Source: JADJTT01 sp049306275 (GTDB taxonomy: Bacteria > Bacteroidota > Bacteroidia > Chitinophagales > Saprospiraceae). Taken from it: a stretch of 30,836 bases of DNA. Numbering within the stretch: position 1 is the stretch's first letter; each line of letters opens with the position of its first letter. The position numbers were made by a program, and so were the translations under genes. The notes below the pieces were generated by a model, which was given only the letters and a program-made list of their open reading frames with translations, had not been told where the DNA came from and did no database searches. Shown piece after piece: positions 15,246 through 23,026 of this stretch. Location of the stretch: assembly GCA_049306275.1 (NCBI GenBank), contig JBAQQB010000097.1, forward strand, positions 1 to 30,836. The letters run 5' to 3'.

Positions 15246-17066
15246 ATGAAAAAGATTTTTACGCTCCTCCTTTGCCTGTTTGCCCTGGCTGCTGCCGCGC
15301 AAACTTCGCAGGTTACCTATCAGGAAAGCGAAGCGGACTTTCCCAATCCGGAGCGCGGGTTTTACCGCTATTCTTCGACCTATGCCAATCCCTACGCGCA
15401 TCTGAACGTGGATATCATGAAGGGCTACCGGCAGCTGCACAAGCCCTTTTCGGCGAATTATCAGATATACAGCACCCTGGTGTTCCGGTATTTCTTTTTG
15501 AAAGATTTCGTCGATAGCCCGATCTCGCAGGATTTCCTCGACAATATGGCCTCCGACTTCGCTGCGGCCCGGGAGGCCGGGGTGAAGATCATCGTGCGCT
15601 TTGCCTACACGGAGGATGTGAACGACGAAGGCTGCTCCTCCTGGATCTGCCCGCCTTACGGCGATGCTTCCAAGGAGCGGGTACTGGAGCACATCGGGCA
15701 GCTGAAGCCCGTGATGCAGGCCAACAAAGATGTCATCGCCGTGGTACAGTTTGGTTTCATCGGCGTGTGGGGCGAAGGCTACTACACCGACTACTTTGGC
15801 GACGCTTCGCAGGCGCCGCATTGGCTGAATGAGCAAAACTGGGCCGACCGCAACGAGGCGCTCGCCGCCCTGCTCGACGCCGTGCCGCTGGAAAGACAGG
15901 TGCAGGTGCGCTACCCGCAGATCAAGCAAAAACTGATTTACGGTATTAACGCGCCGACCAACTCTGCGCCGCTGACCCTGGCGGAGGCCCATGACGGCTC
16001 CAACAAATCCCGCATCGGCCACCACAACGACTGTTTCCTGGCCAGCAGCACCGACTTTGGCACTTACAATAACTACGGCCCCGGCAGCTCCAACGCCGAT
16101 ACCCTCCGGCTCAAGCCCTACAAGGCCGCCGACTCCCGCTTCGTGGCGGTGGGAGGGGAAACCTGCAGCAAGTATTCGCCTACGGACGATTGCCAGAGCG
16201 CAGGCGGAAAGGCGGACCTGGAAATGCGGCGCTTCCACTATTCCTACCTCAATTCCCAATATAATAACCCGGCGGTCAACAACGACTGGGTGACGCAGGG
16301 CTGCATTGAAGACATCAAACGCGAGCTGGGCTACCGCTTCGTGCTCCGGGAAGGCGAATACAGCGACGAAGCCCGCCCCGGCGACGCCATCTCCGTGGAG
16401 GTGCAGCTGGACAATGTAGGCTATGCGCCCCCCTTCAATCCCCGCGACGTAGAATTCATCCTTCGCGATAAAACCCAGGAACTCACCTACCGGGTGAAAA
16501 TAGCGGATGCGGATCCCCGCTTCTGGGAGTCCGGTTCCACGCATATCATCCAGGCAAATCCCTGCCTGCCGGCCGATATTCCTCCCGGCAATTACGACCT
16601 GTTACTCAACCTTCCCGACCCCGAGCCTTCGATCCACGACCGGGCCGAATTTGCCATCCGCGTGGCCAACCAGGGTGTGTGGGAGAGCGTGACGGGATAC
16701 AACAGCCTGCTGCATGTCGTGACAGTGAAATCCGACGCCGCATCCAACCCCTGCGCCGGCGGTCCCGTGTTCGAGCAGATCGATTACGTCAACTCCACCT
16801 CCGATAACCATTGGGAATTCCAGCCCGACTGGATGGTTTTTCCCAACCCGGCGAAAGGATATTTGTCGGTCGCTTGCGAAAATCCCGACATCCAGCTCCT
16901 CAGCGCCAGCATGACCGACCTGTTTGGCAGGACGGTGACGCAGCAGTTCGAGCGGAGAGGTGGGGGCGTATTTTCGATGGAAATACCGGGTGTTGCACCC
17001 GGCGCCTATTTCCTCAGGCTGGAGACGAAGAGCGGGGTGTGGGTAGAACGGGTCATGGTGCAATAG
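15246..17066 (+). CDS. DUF4874/DUF4832 protein with T9SS type A sorting domain
   Basis: A 606-residue exported protein and the last gene of the sus operon. The signal peptide is MKKIFTLLLCLFALAAAAQ. The DUF4874 region (about 22-190) has the hallmark NPERGFYRY and barrel-like strands KIIVRFAYTED and VVQFGFIGVWGEGYY. The DUF4832 region (about 195-430) includes QVRYPQIKQ and GHHNDCFLAS. A beta-sandwich-like region (about 350-500) has VEVQLDNVGYAPPFN. The last 78 residues (WMVFPNPAKGYLSV, then GAYFLRLETKSG and VMVQ) are a TIGR04183 type A T9SS signal, so the protein is released or anchored at the cell surface. Glycoside hydrolase activity is inferred from the TIM-barrel-like pattern and PUL position; E177 in GVWGEGYY is a candidate catalytic acid. 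Its 3' end overlaps the convergent kinase gene by 14 bp. Confidence 0.88.
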   Translation: MKKIFTLLLCLFALAAAAQTSQVTYQESEADFPNPERGFYRYSSTYANPYAHLNVDIMKGYRQLHKPFSANYQIYSTLVFRYFFLKDFVDSPISQDFLDNMASDFAAAREAGVKIIVRFAYTEDVNDEGCSSWICPPYGDASKERVLEHIGQLKPVMQANKDVIAVVQFGFIGVWGEGYYTDYFGDASQAPHWLNEQNWADRNEALAALLDAVPLERQVQVRYPQIKQKLIYGINAPTNSAPLTLAEAHDGSNKSRIGHHNDCFLASSTDFGTYNNYGPGSSNADTLRLKPYKAADSRFVAVGGETCSKYSPTDDCQSAGGKADLEMRRFHYSYLNSQYNNPAVNNDWVTQGCIEDIKRELGYRFVLREGEYSDEARPGDAISVEVQLDNVGYAPPFNPRDVEFILRDKTQELTYRVKIADADPRFWESGSTHIIQANPCLPADIPPGNYDLLLNLPDPEPSIHDRAEFAIRVANQGVWESVTGYNSLLHVVTVKSDAASNPCAGGPVFEQIDYVNSTSDNHWEFQPDWMVFPNPAKGYLSVACENPDIQLLSASMTDLFGRTVTQQFERRGGGVFSMEIPGVAPGAYFLRLETKSGVWVERVMVQ

Positions 17067-17973
17067 ATACGGCGACCCGGCCCAACAGTTCCTCGACGTC
17101 TTTGCGGTAGAGCATGCCCAGATCTTCGCGCAGGCAGTTGGCGCTGCCGCAGCTGGCGCCGAGCCTGGCCATTTGCTCCAGGTTTTGCCCCCTGTACTGG
17201 CCTACCGCCAGTCCCGCTGTGAGGCAATCGCCGCTGCCTACGGCGCTGACGATCTGTTCGAGCCGGCAGCTTGCGTGGATGGTAGTGGCGGGTGTGGAGA
17301 GATAGAGCCCGTCTTTGCCAGCCGTGAGGGCGAGGGCTTGGACATATTGCAGGTAATACCGTTCGGCAGCGCCGTCGTATCCGGCAGGCAGTCCTTCCAG
17401 GGCTTCTTTTTTATTGAGATGAAGGCCGTATGGTTTATGTGGCAGGGCCTGTTGCAGTACATCACCGGAGCAATCGAGCCAGACTGGTACCCCCTTTGCA
17501 TTGGCCAGATCGATCATGGGGCCGTATGGATCGGCCGGGGCGCCGGGGGGCCAGGAGCCGCTCAGCACGGCGATGGAGGCGTGTTCCAGCAGTTTTTCGT
17601 ATTCCAGCAGAAAGGCCTGGTAGTCTTCGGGCCTGAGTTGGGGGCCGGGGCCGAGGAATTCGGTGTCGCGCCAGGCCGCGTCGTCTGTGCGCAGCGTGAG
17701 GCAGGTTCTGTTCATGCCCGGTATTGCGGGCCCGTGGCAGGCGGCGCCCAGGATGTTGCACTGATCGCGCAGCCAGTCGCCCGTGGCGCCGGCCCAGCAG
17801 CCCAGCAGCGCGGAGGGTTCGCCCAGTTCGGTCACAGCCAGGGCGACGTGCACGCCTTTGCCGCCAGGGAAGCGTTGCTCCGAGCCGATGCGGTGCGTTT
17901 TGCCGGGGTGCAGGGGCCCGTGCAGGTTCCAATAGGTATCAACGGAGGGGTTGGGGCAGACGGAGAGGATCAT
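17053..17973 (-). CDS. PfkB-family sugar-phosphate kinase (tagatose-6-phosphate/1-phosphofructokinase type)
   Basis: A 306-residue cytoplasmic kinase of the LacC/FruK branch of PfkB. The N-terminus SVCPNPSVDTYW, the signature RFPGGKGVHVA (34-44), NRTCLTL with TEFLGPG, and LSGSWPPGAP are typical of this branch. The C-terminal signature VGSGDCLTAG carries the catalytic base D249. The ATG at 17973 is preferred; an upstream extension would overlap deoR. In this context phosphorylation of tagatose-6-phosphate to tagatose-1,6-bisphosphate is inferred; fructose-1-phosphate is the main alternative. It lies 10 bp after deoR on the same strand and is likely co-transcribed. Its last 14 bp overlap the end of the DUF4832 gene, leaving no room for a terminator between the two. 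Confidence 0.88.
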   Translation of the reverse strand: MILSVCPNPSVDTYWNLHGPLHPGKTHRIGSEQRFPGGKGVHVALAVTELGEPSALLGCWAGATGDWLRDQCNILGAACHGPAIPGMNRTCLTLRTDDAAWRDTEFLGPGPQLRPEDYQAFLLEYEKLLEHASIAVLSGSWPPGAPADPYGPMIDLANAKGVPVWLDCSGDVLQQALPHKPYGLHLNKKEALEGLPAGYDGAAERYYLQYVQALALTAGKDGLYLSTPATTIHASCRLEQIVSAVGSGDCLTAGLAVGQYRGQNLEQMARLGASCGSANCLREDLGMLYRKDVEELLGRVAVSIAP

Positions 17974-17983
17974 GGCAGGCCTC

Positions 17984-18772
17984 TTATTTGGCGATATACA
18001 CCTTAACACCCGCATCTTCCAGCAGCTTTTTGTCGTTGGCGGAAAGGCCTTCGTCGGTGACCAGGGCGTCGATGTCGCCGATGCCGCAGACCAGGTTGAG
18101 GCTTTTGCGCACGAACTTGGAGGAGTCTGAGAGCAGGATGGATTCTTCGGCGATCTCGATCATGATGCGGTTGAGGTAGGCCTCTTCCATGTTGGGCGTG
18201 TAGAAACCGGAGCGTGTGTCGATGCCGTCGATGCCCAGGAATGCCTTGTCGACGTGGAAGCTGCGCAGGGTTTTCTCGGCGAGGGGGCCGACCAGGGAGA
18301 TCGAGTTCTTGCGCAGCGAGCCGCCCGGCACGATGACATTGACGTAGATATGGCTGGACAGGGTGGTGGCGATGTTGAGCGCGTTGGTGATCACGGTGGC
18401 TTCGATGTCGGGCGGGAAATGTTTGGCCATTTCCAGGGTGGTGGTGCCGCTGTCGAGGATGATGGTATCGCCGTTGCGGACCAACCCGGCGGCAAACTTG
18501 CCGATGAGCACTTTCTCCTGGTAGTTGAGGCGGTGCTTTTCAGAAATCCGGTAATCTACCCCCACGCCGCTCTTCAGGCGGATGGCGCCGCCGCGGGCGC
18601 GCAGGAGCAGGTTGTTCTTCTCCAGCGATTCCAAATCCTTGCGGATCGTCACTTCGCTGACATCGAAATGATCGCTCAGGTGCTCGACAAATACTTCTCC
18701 TTCCGTATCCAGCAATTCCAGGATTTTCTTGCGCCGCTGAACCGTCTTTTTGTGTGATCCTTCAACAGACAT
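17984..18772 (-). CDS. DeoR-family transcriptional regulator
   Basis: A 262-residue repressor-type regulator. The N-terminal winged HTH (about 12-62) has the DeoR signature RRKKILELLD, VEHLSDHFDVSEVTIRKDL and LLRARGGA. The C-terminal DeoR sensor domain (about 75-240) has DTIILDSGTTTLEMAKHF, the effector-site motif FLGIDGIDTRSGFYTP and LSDSSKF. Such sensors bind sugar phosphates. The ATG at 18772 is chosen because it starts just before the HTH; the open frame extends 83 codons upstream into the regulatory region but has no family support there. It is divergent from agaS and upstream of the LacC-like kinase, so it likely controls both operons (inference), in the manner of AgaR. Candidate operators lie at 18793-18812, 18833-18848 and 18935-18950. 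Confidence 0.93.
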   Translation of the reverse strand: MSVEGSHKKTVQRRKKILELLDTEGEVFVEHLSDHFDVSEVTIRKDLESLEKNNLLLRARGGAIRLKSGVGVDYRISEKHRLNYQEKVLIGKFAAGLVRNGDTIILDSGTTTLEMAKHFPPDIEATVITNALNIATTLSSHIYVNVIVPGGSLRKNSISLVGPLAEKTLRSFHVDKAFLGIDGIDTRSGFYTPNMEEAYLNRIMIEIAEESILLSDSSKFVRKSLNLVCGIGDIDALVTDEGLSANDKKLLEDAGVKVYIAK

Positions 18773-18792
18773 GTAGTGTGGGTTTTCATGAT

Positions 18793-18812
18793 GTTTGTAA
18801 AAGTACACAAAC
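18793..18812. promoter_or_regulatory. Inverted repeat GTTTGT-N8-ACAAAC upstream of deoR
   Basis: A perfect 6-bp inverted repeat with an 8-bp spacer, 20 bp before the deoR start codon. On the minus strand it covers TACTTTTA, a near -7 box. The TGTTTG half-site resembles those of some DeoR-family repressors. An autoregulatory operator is possible but unproved. Confidence 0.45.
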
Positions 18813-18832
18813 ACCTTGTTTTTTAAAGTTAA

Positions 18833-18848
18833 TTTTTGGTTATTTAAT
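18833..18848 (+). repeat. Direct repeat copy 1, TTTTTGGTTATTTAAT
   Basis: An exact 16-bp sequence also present at 18935-18950, offset by 102 bp. This copy lies 13 bp upstream of the -33 box of the agaS promoter. It is a candidate regulator-binding site, discussed in the findings. Confidence 0.7.
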
Positions 18849-18861
18849 GAAAAATAAAGGT

Positions 18862-18891
18862 TTTGAAAGAAAAAAAGTTTCCTTACATTTG
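18862..18891 (+). promoter_or_regulatory. Promoter of the agaS operon
   Basis: TTTG at 18862-18865, an 18-bp spacer and TACATTTG at 18884-18891, both exact matches to the Bacteroidota housekeeping promoter. Transcription would start near 18897, giving a leader of about 75 bases before the agaS ATG at 18972. The second 16-bp repeat lies inside that leader. Confidence 0.8.
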
Positions 18892-18934
18892 CATTGAAGG
18901 GGGTTGAATTTTCGTTTACCCTTGCCAACGGCCT

Positions 18935-18950
18935 TTTTTGGTTATTTAAT
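18935..18950 (+). repeat. Direct repeat copy 2, TTTTTGGTTATTTAAT
   Basis: The second exact copy of the 16-bp repeat, located in the agaS leader about 38 bases after the predicted start of transcription and 21 bases before the start codon. It continues into a small AT hairpin (TTTAAT-TTT-ATTAAA at 18945-18959). Confidence 0.7.
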
Positions 18951-18971
18951 TTTATTAAAAAAAGATCGTCT

Positions 18972-20135
18972 ATGTCTATTCTAGGAATCCCCAAAGCAAT
19001 ATTGGCTGAAAGAGGAGGCATTTACACTGCGTCCGAGATCGCACAACAGCCCTCCTTATGGCATGAGCTGGGCGTGCAGGCGGGAAATGAGTTAGAAGAG
19101 ATCAGGGCCTTTTTGGCAGAGGCAGCGGAAGAAGCAGGCAGGGTCGTACTCACCGGCGCAGGCACCAGCGCATATGTAGGGATTTCGCTTCGCAAGGCAT
19201 TTATGGAAGCTACGGGGCTTCCTGTTGAAGCGGTGCCCACGACCGATATCGTTTCTCATCCCGATCAGTGCTTTTTAAAAGGAGAGGCCATCCTGCTGAT
19301 CTCCTTTGCCCGCTCCGGCAACAGCCCGGAGAGCCTGGGGGCCGTGACGATGGCCGACCAGCTATGTGGCAAGTGTTACCATCTCATCATCACCTGTTCG
19401 GCCGAAGGCGAGCTGGCGAATATCCGGACGGCCAATCCGAAGTATGTCTTTTTGCTGCCGGAAAAGGCCAACGACAAGAGTCTGGCCATGACCAGCAGTT
19501 ATTCCGGCATGCTCTTGTCGGGCCTGCTGATCGCCCGGCACAAGTCGCATGAATTGAGCCTCCGGCAGTTGGCGCTGCTTTGCGACTACGGTGAAATCGC
19601 CCTTCAGAAGCACGCTCCCGTGTTGAGCGAGGTGGCTCGTCAGCCATTCCGCCGGGCGGTATTTCTGGGCTCGGGTCCCCTCTCCGGCGTGGCCAATGAA
19701 TGCCACCTGAAACTGCAGGAGCTGACTGACGGGATGGTCATCTGCAAAAACGACTCTTACCTGGGTTTCCGCCACGGCCCCAAAGCGGTGGTCGACGAAC
19801 ATACCCTCATGTTCTACCTTTCCTCGAACGTTCCCTATGTGCGGCGATACGAAAACGATCTGTTACAATCGATGGCCAAAGGGCGTCCGCCTATGATCGA
19901 AATACTGGTGTCGGAAACGGCGAATCCCGCCTTTGCCGGCGTGCATAACCTGGTGTTTGCCGAAAATGGCCAGGGCGGTCTGGAGGAAGATTTTCTCTCC
20001 ATCTGCTCGGTGCTGCCAGGCCAGTTGCTCGCTTTTTACAAGTCACTGGAAATGGGCCTTTCACCCGATGCGCCTTCCAAAAGCGGAGCGATCAGCCGGG
20101 TGGTGGAAGGGGTGTCGATCTACCCCGTCGTTTGA
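18972..20135 (+). CDS. agaS: AgaS-type SIS-domain aldose-ketose isomerase / galactosamine-6-phosphate deaminase
   Basis: A 387-residue cytoplasmic enzyme with two SIS domains: about 50-195 (VVLTGAGTSAYVGISL, LISFARSGNSPESLGAV) and about 215-350 (AVFLGSGPLSGVANECHLKLQELTDG, SYLGFRHGPKAVVDEHTLM). The C-terminal tail SGAISRVVEGVSIYP is characteristic of AgaS. Family members convert galactosamine-6-phosphate to tagatose-6-phosphate and ammonia. The ATG at 18972 starts the conserved region; an open stretch upstream covers the promoter and is not coding. It is the first gene of a five-gene operon, with the second PfkB kinase 23 bp downstream. Use of another amino-sugar phosphate cannot be excluded, but the adjacent aldolase and kinases support the tagatose branch. 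Confidence 0.92.
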   Translation: MSILGIPKAILAERGGIYTASEIAQQPSLWHELGVQAGNELEEIRAFLAEAAEEAGRVVLTGAGTSAYVGISLRKAFMEATGLPVEAVPTTDIVSHPDQCFLKGEAILLISFARSGNSPESLGAVTMADQLCGKCYHLIITCSAEGELANIRTANPKYVFLLPEKANDKSLAMTSSYSGMLLSGLLIARHKSHELSLRQLALLCDYGEIALQKHAPVLSEVARQPFRRAVFLGSGPLSGVANECHLKLQELTDGMVICKNDSYLGFRHGPKAVVDEHTLMFYLSSNVPYVRRYENDLLQSMAKGRPPMIEILVSETANPAFAGVHNLVFAENGQGGLEEDFLSICSVLPGQLLAFYKSLEMGLSPDAPSKSGAISRVVEGVSIYPVV

Positions 20136-20158
20136 TCCCGAAGAAAAATTTTCATACA

Positions 20159-21115
20159 ATGCCCGATGTGCTGGTAGTCGGCGAATTGAACGCCGACCTG
20201 ATACTCAACGAACTGGAATCCGCGCCCGCCCTGGGCAAGGAAGTGCTCGCCCGGCAGATGACCCTGACCATGGGCAGCAGTTCGGCTATTTTTGCCTGCA
20301 ACCTCAGCAGCATGGGCGTACCCGTGCGCTTTGCCGGAAAGCTCGGACAGGACATGCTGGCGCGGCTCATCCTCGATAGTCTTTCCGAAAGGGGCGTCGA
20401 TACTCGCTATATCATGCAATCCAACCATTGGCAGACCGGGGTATCGGTGGCCACCTGCACAGCTGACGACCGCACCATGGTCACCTACCCCGGCGCTATG
20501 GAGGAACTCACCGAGGCCGATATTACCGATGAAATGCTCCAATCGGCCTCGCACCTGCACCTCAGCTCCATCTTCCTGCAGCCCGGCTTGCGGCCTGGTA
20601 TCGTCAGGCTTTTCTCCAGGGCGAAGGCCTTGGGCATGACGACTTCCCTCGATCCGCAGTTCGATCCCGCCGAAAAGTGGGACCTGCCCCTGGCGGAACT
20701 GCTCCCCCTGGTCGACGTCTTCCTGCCCAACCGGTCGGAAATACAGGGTTTTTCCCGAAAATTCGAACTTCATGATGCCATCCGGGACATTGCGCCCATG
20801 GCCAACTACCTGGTGGTCAAAGACGGAGACAAGGGCGCCTGGATGCAATTCGGCGATGAATTGCACTTTCACCAGGCCTTCCGCAATGAGCAGGTCGCCG
20901 ATGTCATCGGCGCGGGCGACAGTTTCGACGCCGGGTTTATCGCCAGGTTCATCCGGGGCGAACAACCCCGCGAATGCCTGCGCTTCGCCACCCTTATGGG
21001 CGCCCTGAACACCACCGGCGCGGGCGGTACCGCCGCCTTCGCGGGTGGAATGGGGGCCATCCGCGAGCGGGCCGCCGCACTATTCAAAGTCGATTTGGAA
21101 ACGGTCATGCCATGA
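20159..21115 (+). CDS. PfkB-family carbohydrate kinase (ribokinase-like)
   Basis: A 318-residue cytoplasmic kinase of the ribokinase-like branch, distinct from the LacC-like kinase at 17053. It starts VLVVGELNADLIL. The N-terminal substrate motif is MGSSSAIFACNLSSMG, where ribokinases usually have GG. LGQDMLARLILDSLSERGVDT follows, and the C-terminal signature is VIGAGDSFDAGF with catalytic base D254. The ATG at 20159 is chosen. The adjacent aldolase start overlaps its stop (ATGA at 21112-21115), indicating translational coupling. In this operon it could phosphorylate the incoming free sugar at C6 (galactosamine or GalNAc), the step that organisms without a phosphotransferase system need; this substrate is inferred. 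Confidence 0.9.
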   Translation: MPDVLVVGELNADLILNELESAPALGKEVLARQMTLTMGSSSAIFACNLSSMGVPVRFAGKLGQDMLARLILDSLSERGVDTRYIMQSNHWQTGVSVATCTADDRTMVTYPGAMEELTEADITDEMLQSASHLHLSSIFLQPGLRPGIVRLFSRAKALGMTTSLDPQFDPAEKWDLPLAELLPLVDVFLPNRSEIQGFSRKFELHDAIRDIAPMANYLVVKDGDKGAWMQFGDELHFHQAFRNEQVADVIGAGDSFDAGFIARFIRGEQPRECLRFATLMGALNTTGAGGTAAFAGGMGAIRERAAALFKVDLETVMP

Positions 21116-21930
21116 AACTGAACGATAAACTTGCGGCCTGCCGCCGCGACGGCAAGGCGCTGCTCGCCGCCAATTTCTACAACTTTGAAACCCTCAAGGC
21201 CGTGTTGCTGGCCTCGAAGGCCACCGGCAGCGAGATCATCCTGCAAGCCTCCGAGAGCACGCTCGATTACCTGGGCGTGCGCACCGCCGCGGCCATGGCC
21301 CGGACCGCCCTCGATGAATACGGCGTCACCGGCTGGCTGCACTTCGACCATGGGGCTACGATCGACCTGGTCAAAGCCTGCCTCGACGCCGGGTTCGACA
21401 GCGTGATGATCGACGCCAGCGAAGCGTCTTTCGAAGAGAATATCCGCACCACCCGGGAGGTCGTCCGCATCGCGGAAGCCTACGGCGCCAACGTGGAGGC
21501 CGAGCTGGGGTACATCGCCAAGCTGGGGCAGTCGCAAACCGTTTCCTGTACCGACCCTGCGCAGGCGGCGCAGTTTGTGGAAGCCACCGGCATACACGCC
21601 CTGGCGGTGGCCATCGGCAACGCCCACGGGTTTTACAAACAGAAGCCCGAACTGCAGTTCGACACCCTCCGGGCTATCGGGGAGGCGACGCCGGTTCCGC
21701 TGGTGCTGCACGGCAGCAGCGGCATTCCCGACGAAGACCTGCAGCGGGCCATCCGCTCCGGCATCGCCAAGATCAACCTGGCCACCGAGATCAAGAACAC
21801 TTTTATGAAATCACTGCAGGCCCTCCTGGCGAAAAACGAGGAGATCGACCTCAGAAAGGTCTTCCCCCCCGCCACGGATGCCGCCGTCCAATTATTAACT
21901 CACAAACTACAGGTCATTCAAAATGCCTGA
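21112..21930 (+). CDS. Class II ketose-bisphosphate aldolase, GatY/KbaY type
   Basis: A 272-residue zinc-dependent aldolase. Motifs are HFDHGAT (catalytic D79, zinc ligand H80), DAGFDSVMIDAS, VEAELGYI, AIGNAHGFYK (H172) and VLHGSSGIP (H200, phosphate-binding loop), then INLATEIKN. The length and motifs match the GatY/KbaY/FbaA group. It splits tagatose-1,6-bisphosphate (or fructose-1,6-bisphosphate) into glyceraldehyde-3-phosphate and dihydroxyacetone phosphate. Tagatose is favoured by the neighbouring agaS and LacC-like kinase. Its ATG overlaps the previous stop by 4 bp, and its own end overlaps the next start by 8 bp. Confidence 0.93.
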   Translation: MKLNDKLAACRRDGKALLAANFYNFETLKAVLLASKATGSEIILQASESTLDYLGVRTAAAMARTALDEYGVTGWLHFDHGATIDLVKACLDAGFDSVMIDASEASFEENIRTTREVVRIAEAYGANVEAELGYIAKLGQSQTVSCTDPAQAAQFVEATGIHALAVAIGNAHGFYKQKPELQFDTLRAIGEATPVPLVLHGSSGIPDEDLQRAIRSGIAKINLATEIKNTFMKSLQALLAKNEEIDLRKVFPPATDAAVQLLTHKLQVIQNA

Positions 21931-23026
21931 CGACATGAAACCGCAACTCATCCCGCTGCTCTTATCCTCCTGCCTGGCAGGCGCTACCGCACAAACGCCG
22001 GAAACGCTGCTGCTCAAGGATTATCGCCCCAAATCGATCTACAACATCCCCGTTACCAGGGTAGACAAACCTGCGTTTCCCATTATCGACATGCACTCCC
22101 ATGCGTATGCTTCTACGTCTGACGACATCGATACCTGGGTGGAGACGATGGACCATTTCGGCATCGAAAGGACCATCGTGCTCACCGGCGCCACGGGGCC
22201 TGCCTTCGACAGCCTGGTGAACGCCTATGGGCGGCATCCTGGCCGCTTCGAGCTGTGGTGCGGCATCGACTTCTCCGGATCGGACCAGCCCGGCTGGGCG
22301 GCAAAAGCGGTTGCTGAACTGGAAAGGTGCCACAAAATGGGCGCCCGCGGCGTGGGGGAGATCACCGACAAAGGCCTGGGACTTTACTCTACCTTCTATA
22401 CCCACTCCAAAGGCTTCCGGGTCGACGGGCCGGAGATGGATCCCGTCTTTCAAAAAATGGCCGAACTCGGCATGCCCATCAACATCCATATGGCCGAGCC
22501 GAAGTGGATGTATGAGGAGATGGACGAGACCAACGACGGCCTGATGAACGGCTATACCTGGCGCATCGATAAGGAAGCGCCGGGCATCGTGCTGCACGAA
22601 GGGCTGATGCAGCAGTTTGAGAACGCGCTGCGCAGGCATCCCAGGACCACCTTCATCGCCTGCCATTTCCTTAACTGCGGCTACGACCTGAATATCCTGG
22701 GCCGCATGCTCGACAAATATCCCAACCTGTATGCCGACATTTCGGCGCGCTATGCCGAGACGGCGCCGATACCCCGGTTCGTGAGGGCTTTTTACGAAAA
22801 ACACCAGGACCGCCTGCTCTACGGCACCGATATGGGTTTTGACCGCGACATGTACCGCGTCACCTTCCGGATTCTGGAAACGGAAGACGAGCATTTTTAT
22901 GAACAAGACCAGTTTGGCTACCACTGGGCCCTCCACGGACTGGGCCTGCCGAAGAAAGTCCTGAACAAGCTGTATTACAAGAACGCGCAGAAAATCGAGC
23001 GCATCCAATCAAAATCCGGAAAATGA
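21923..23026 (+). CDS. Exported amidohydrolase-family (PF04909-like) metal hydrolase
   Basis: A 367-residue TIM-barrel metal-dependent hydrolase. The metal-site motifs are present: IDMHSHAY (H58, H60), INIHMAEP (H189), FIACHFLN (H248) and LLYGTDMGFD (D303). This is the arrangement of amidohydrolase_2 proteins (decarboxylases, lactonases and related hydrolases), not of NagA. The N-terminus is an export signal: LLSSC could be a lipobox, or cleavage could follow ATAQ. The ATG at 21923 overlaps the aldolase stop by 8 bp; the ATG at 21935, four residues later, is an equally good start. The next gene overlaps its stop by 4 bp. Its substrate is unknown. An exported hydrolase inside a sugar-phosphate operon suggests action on a sugar derivative before import. 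Confidence 0.85.
   Translation: MPDDMKPQLIPLLLSSCLAGATAQTPETLLLKDYRPKSIYNIPVTRVDKPAFPIIDMHSHAYASTSDDIDTWVETMDHFGIERTIVLTGATGPAFDSLVNAYGRHPGRFELWCGIDFSGSDQPGWAAKAVAELERCHKMGARGVGEITDKGLGLYSTFYTHSKGFRVDGPEMDPVFQKMAELGMPINIHMAEPKWMYEEMDETNDGLMNGYTWRIDKEAPGIVLHEGLMQQFENALRRHPRTTFIACHFLNCGYDLNILGRMLDKYPNLYADISARYAETAPIPRFVRAFYEKHQDRLLYGTDMGFDRDMYRVTFRILETEDEHFYEQDQFGYHWALHGLGLPKKVLNKLYYKNAQKIERIQSKSGK

Noticed and set aside
18773..19021. N-terminal extension of the DeoR gene by 83 codons
   Set aside because: It would cross the agaS promoter and leader and is AT-rich with low-complexity product. Typical DeoR proteins begin just before the HTH.
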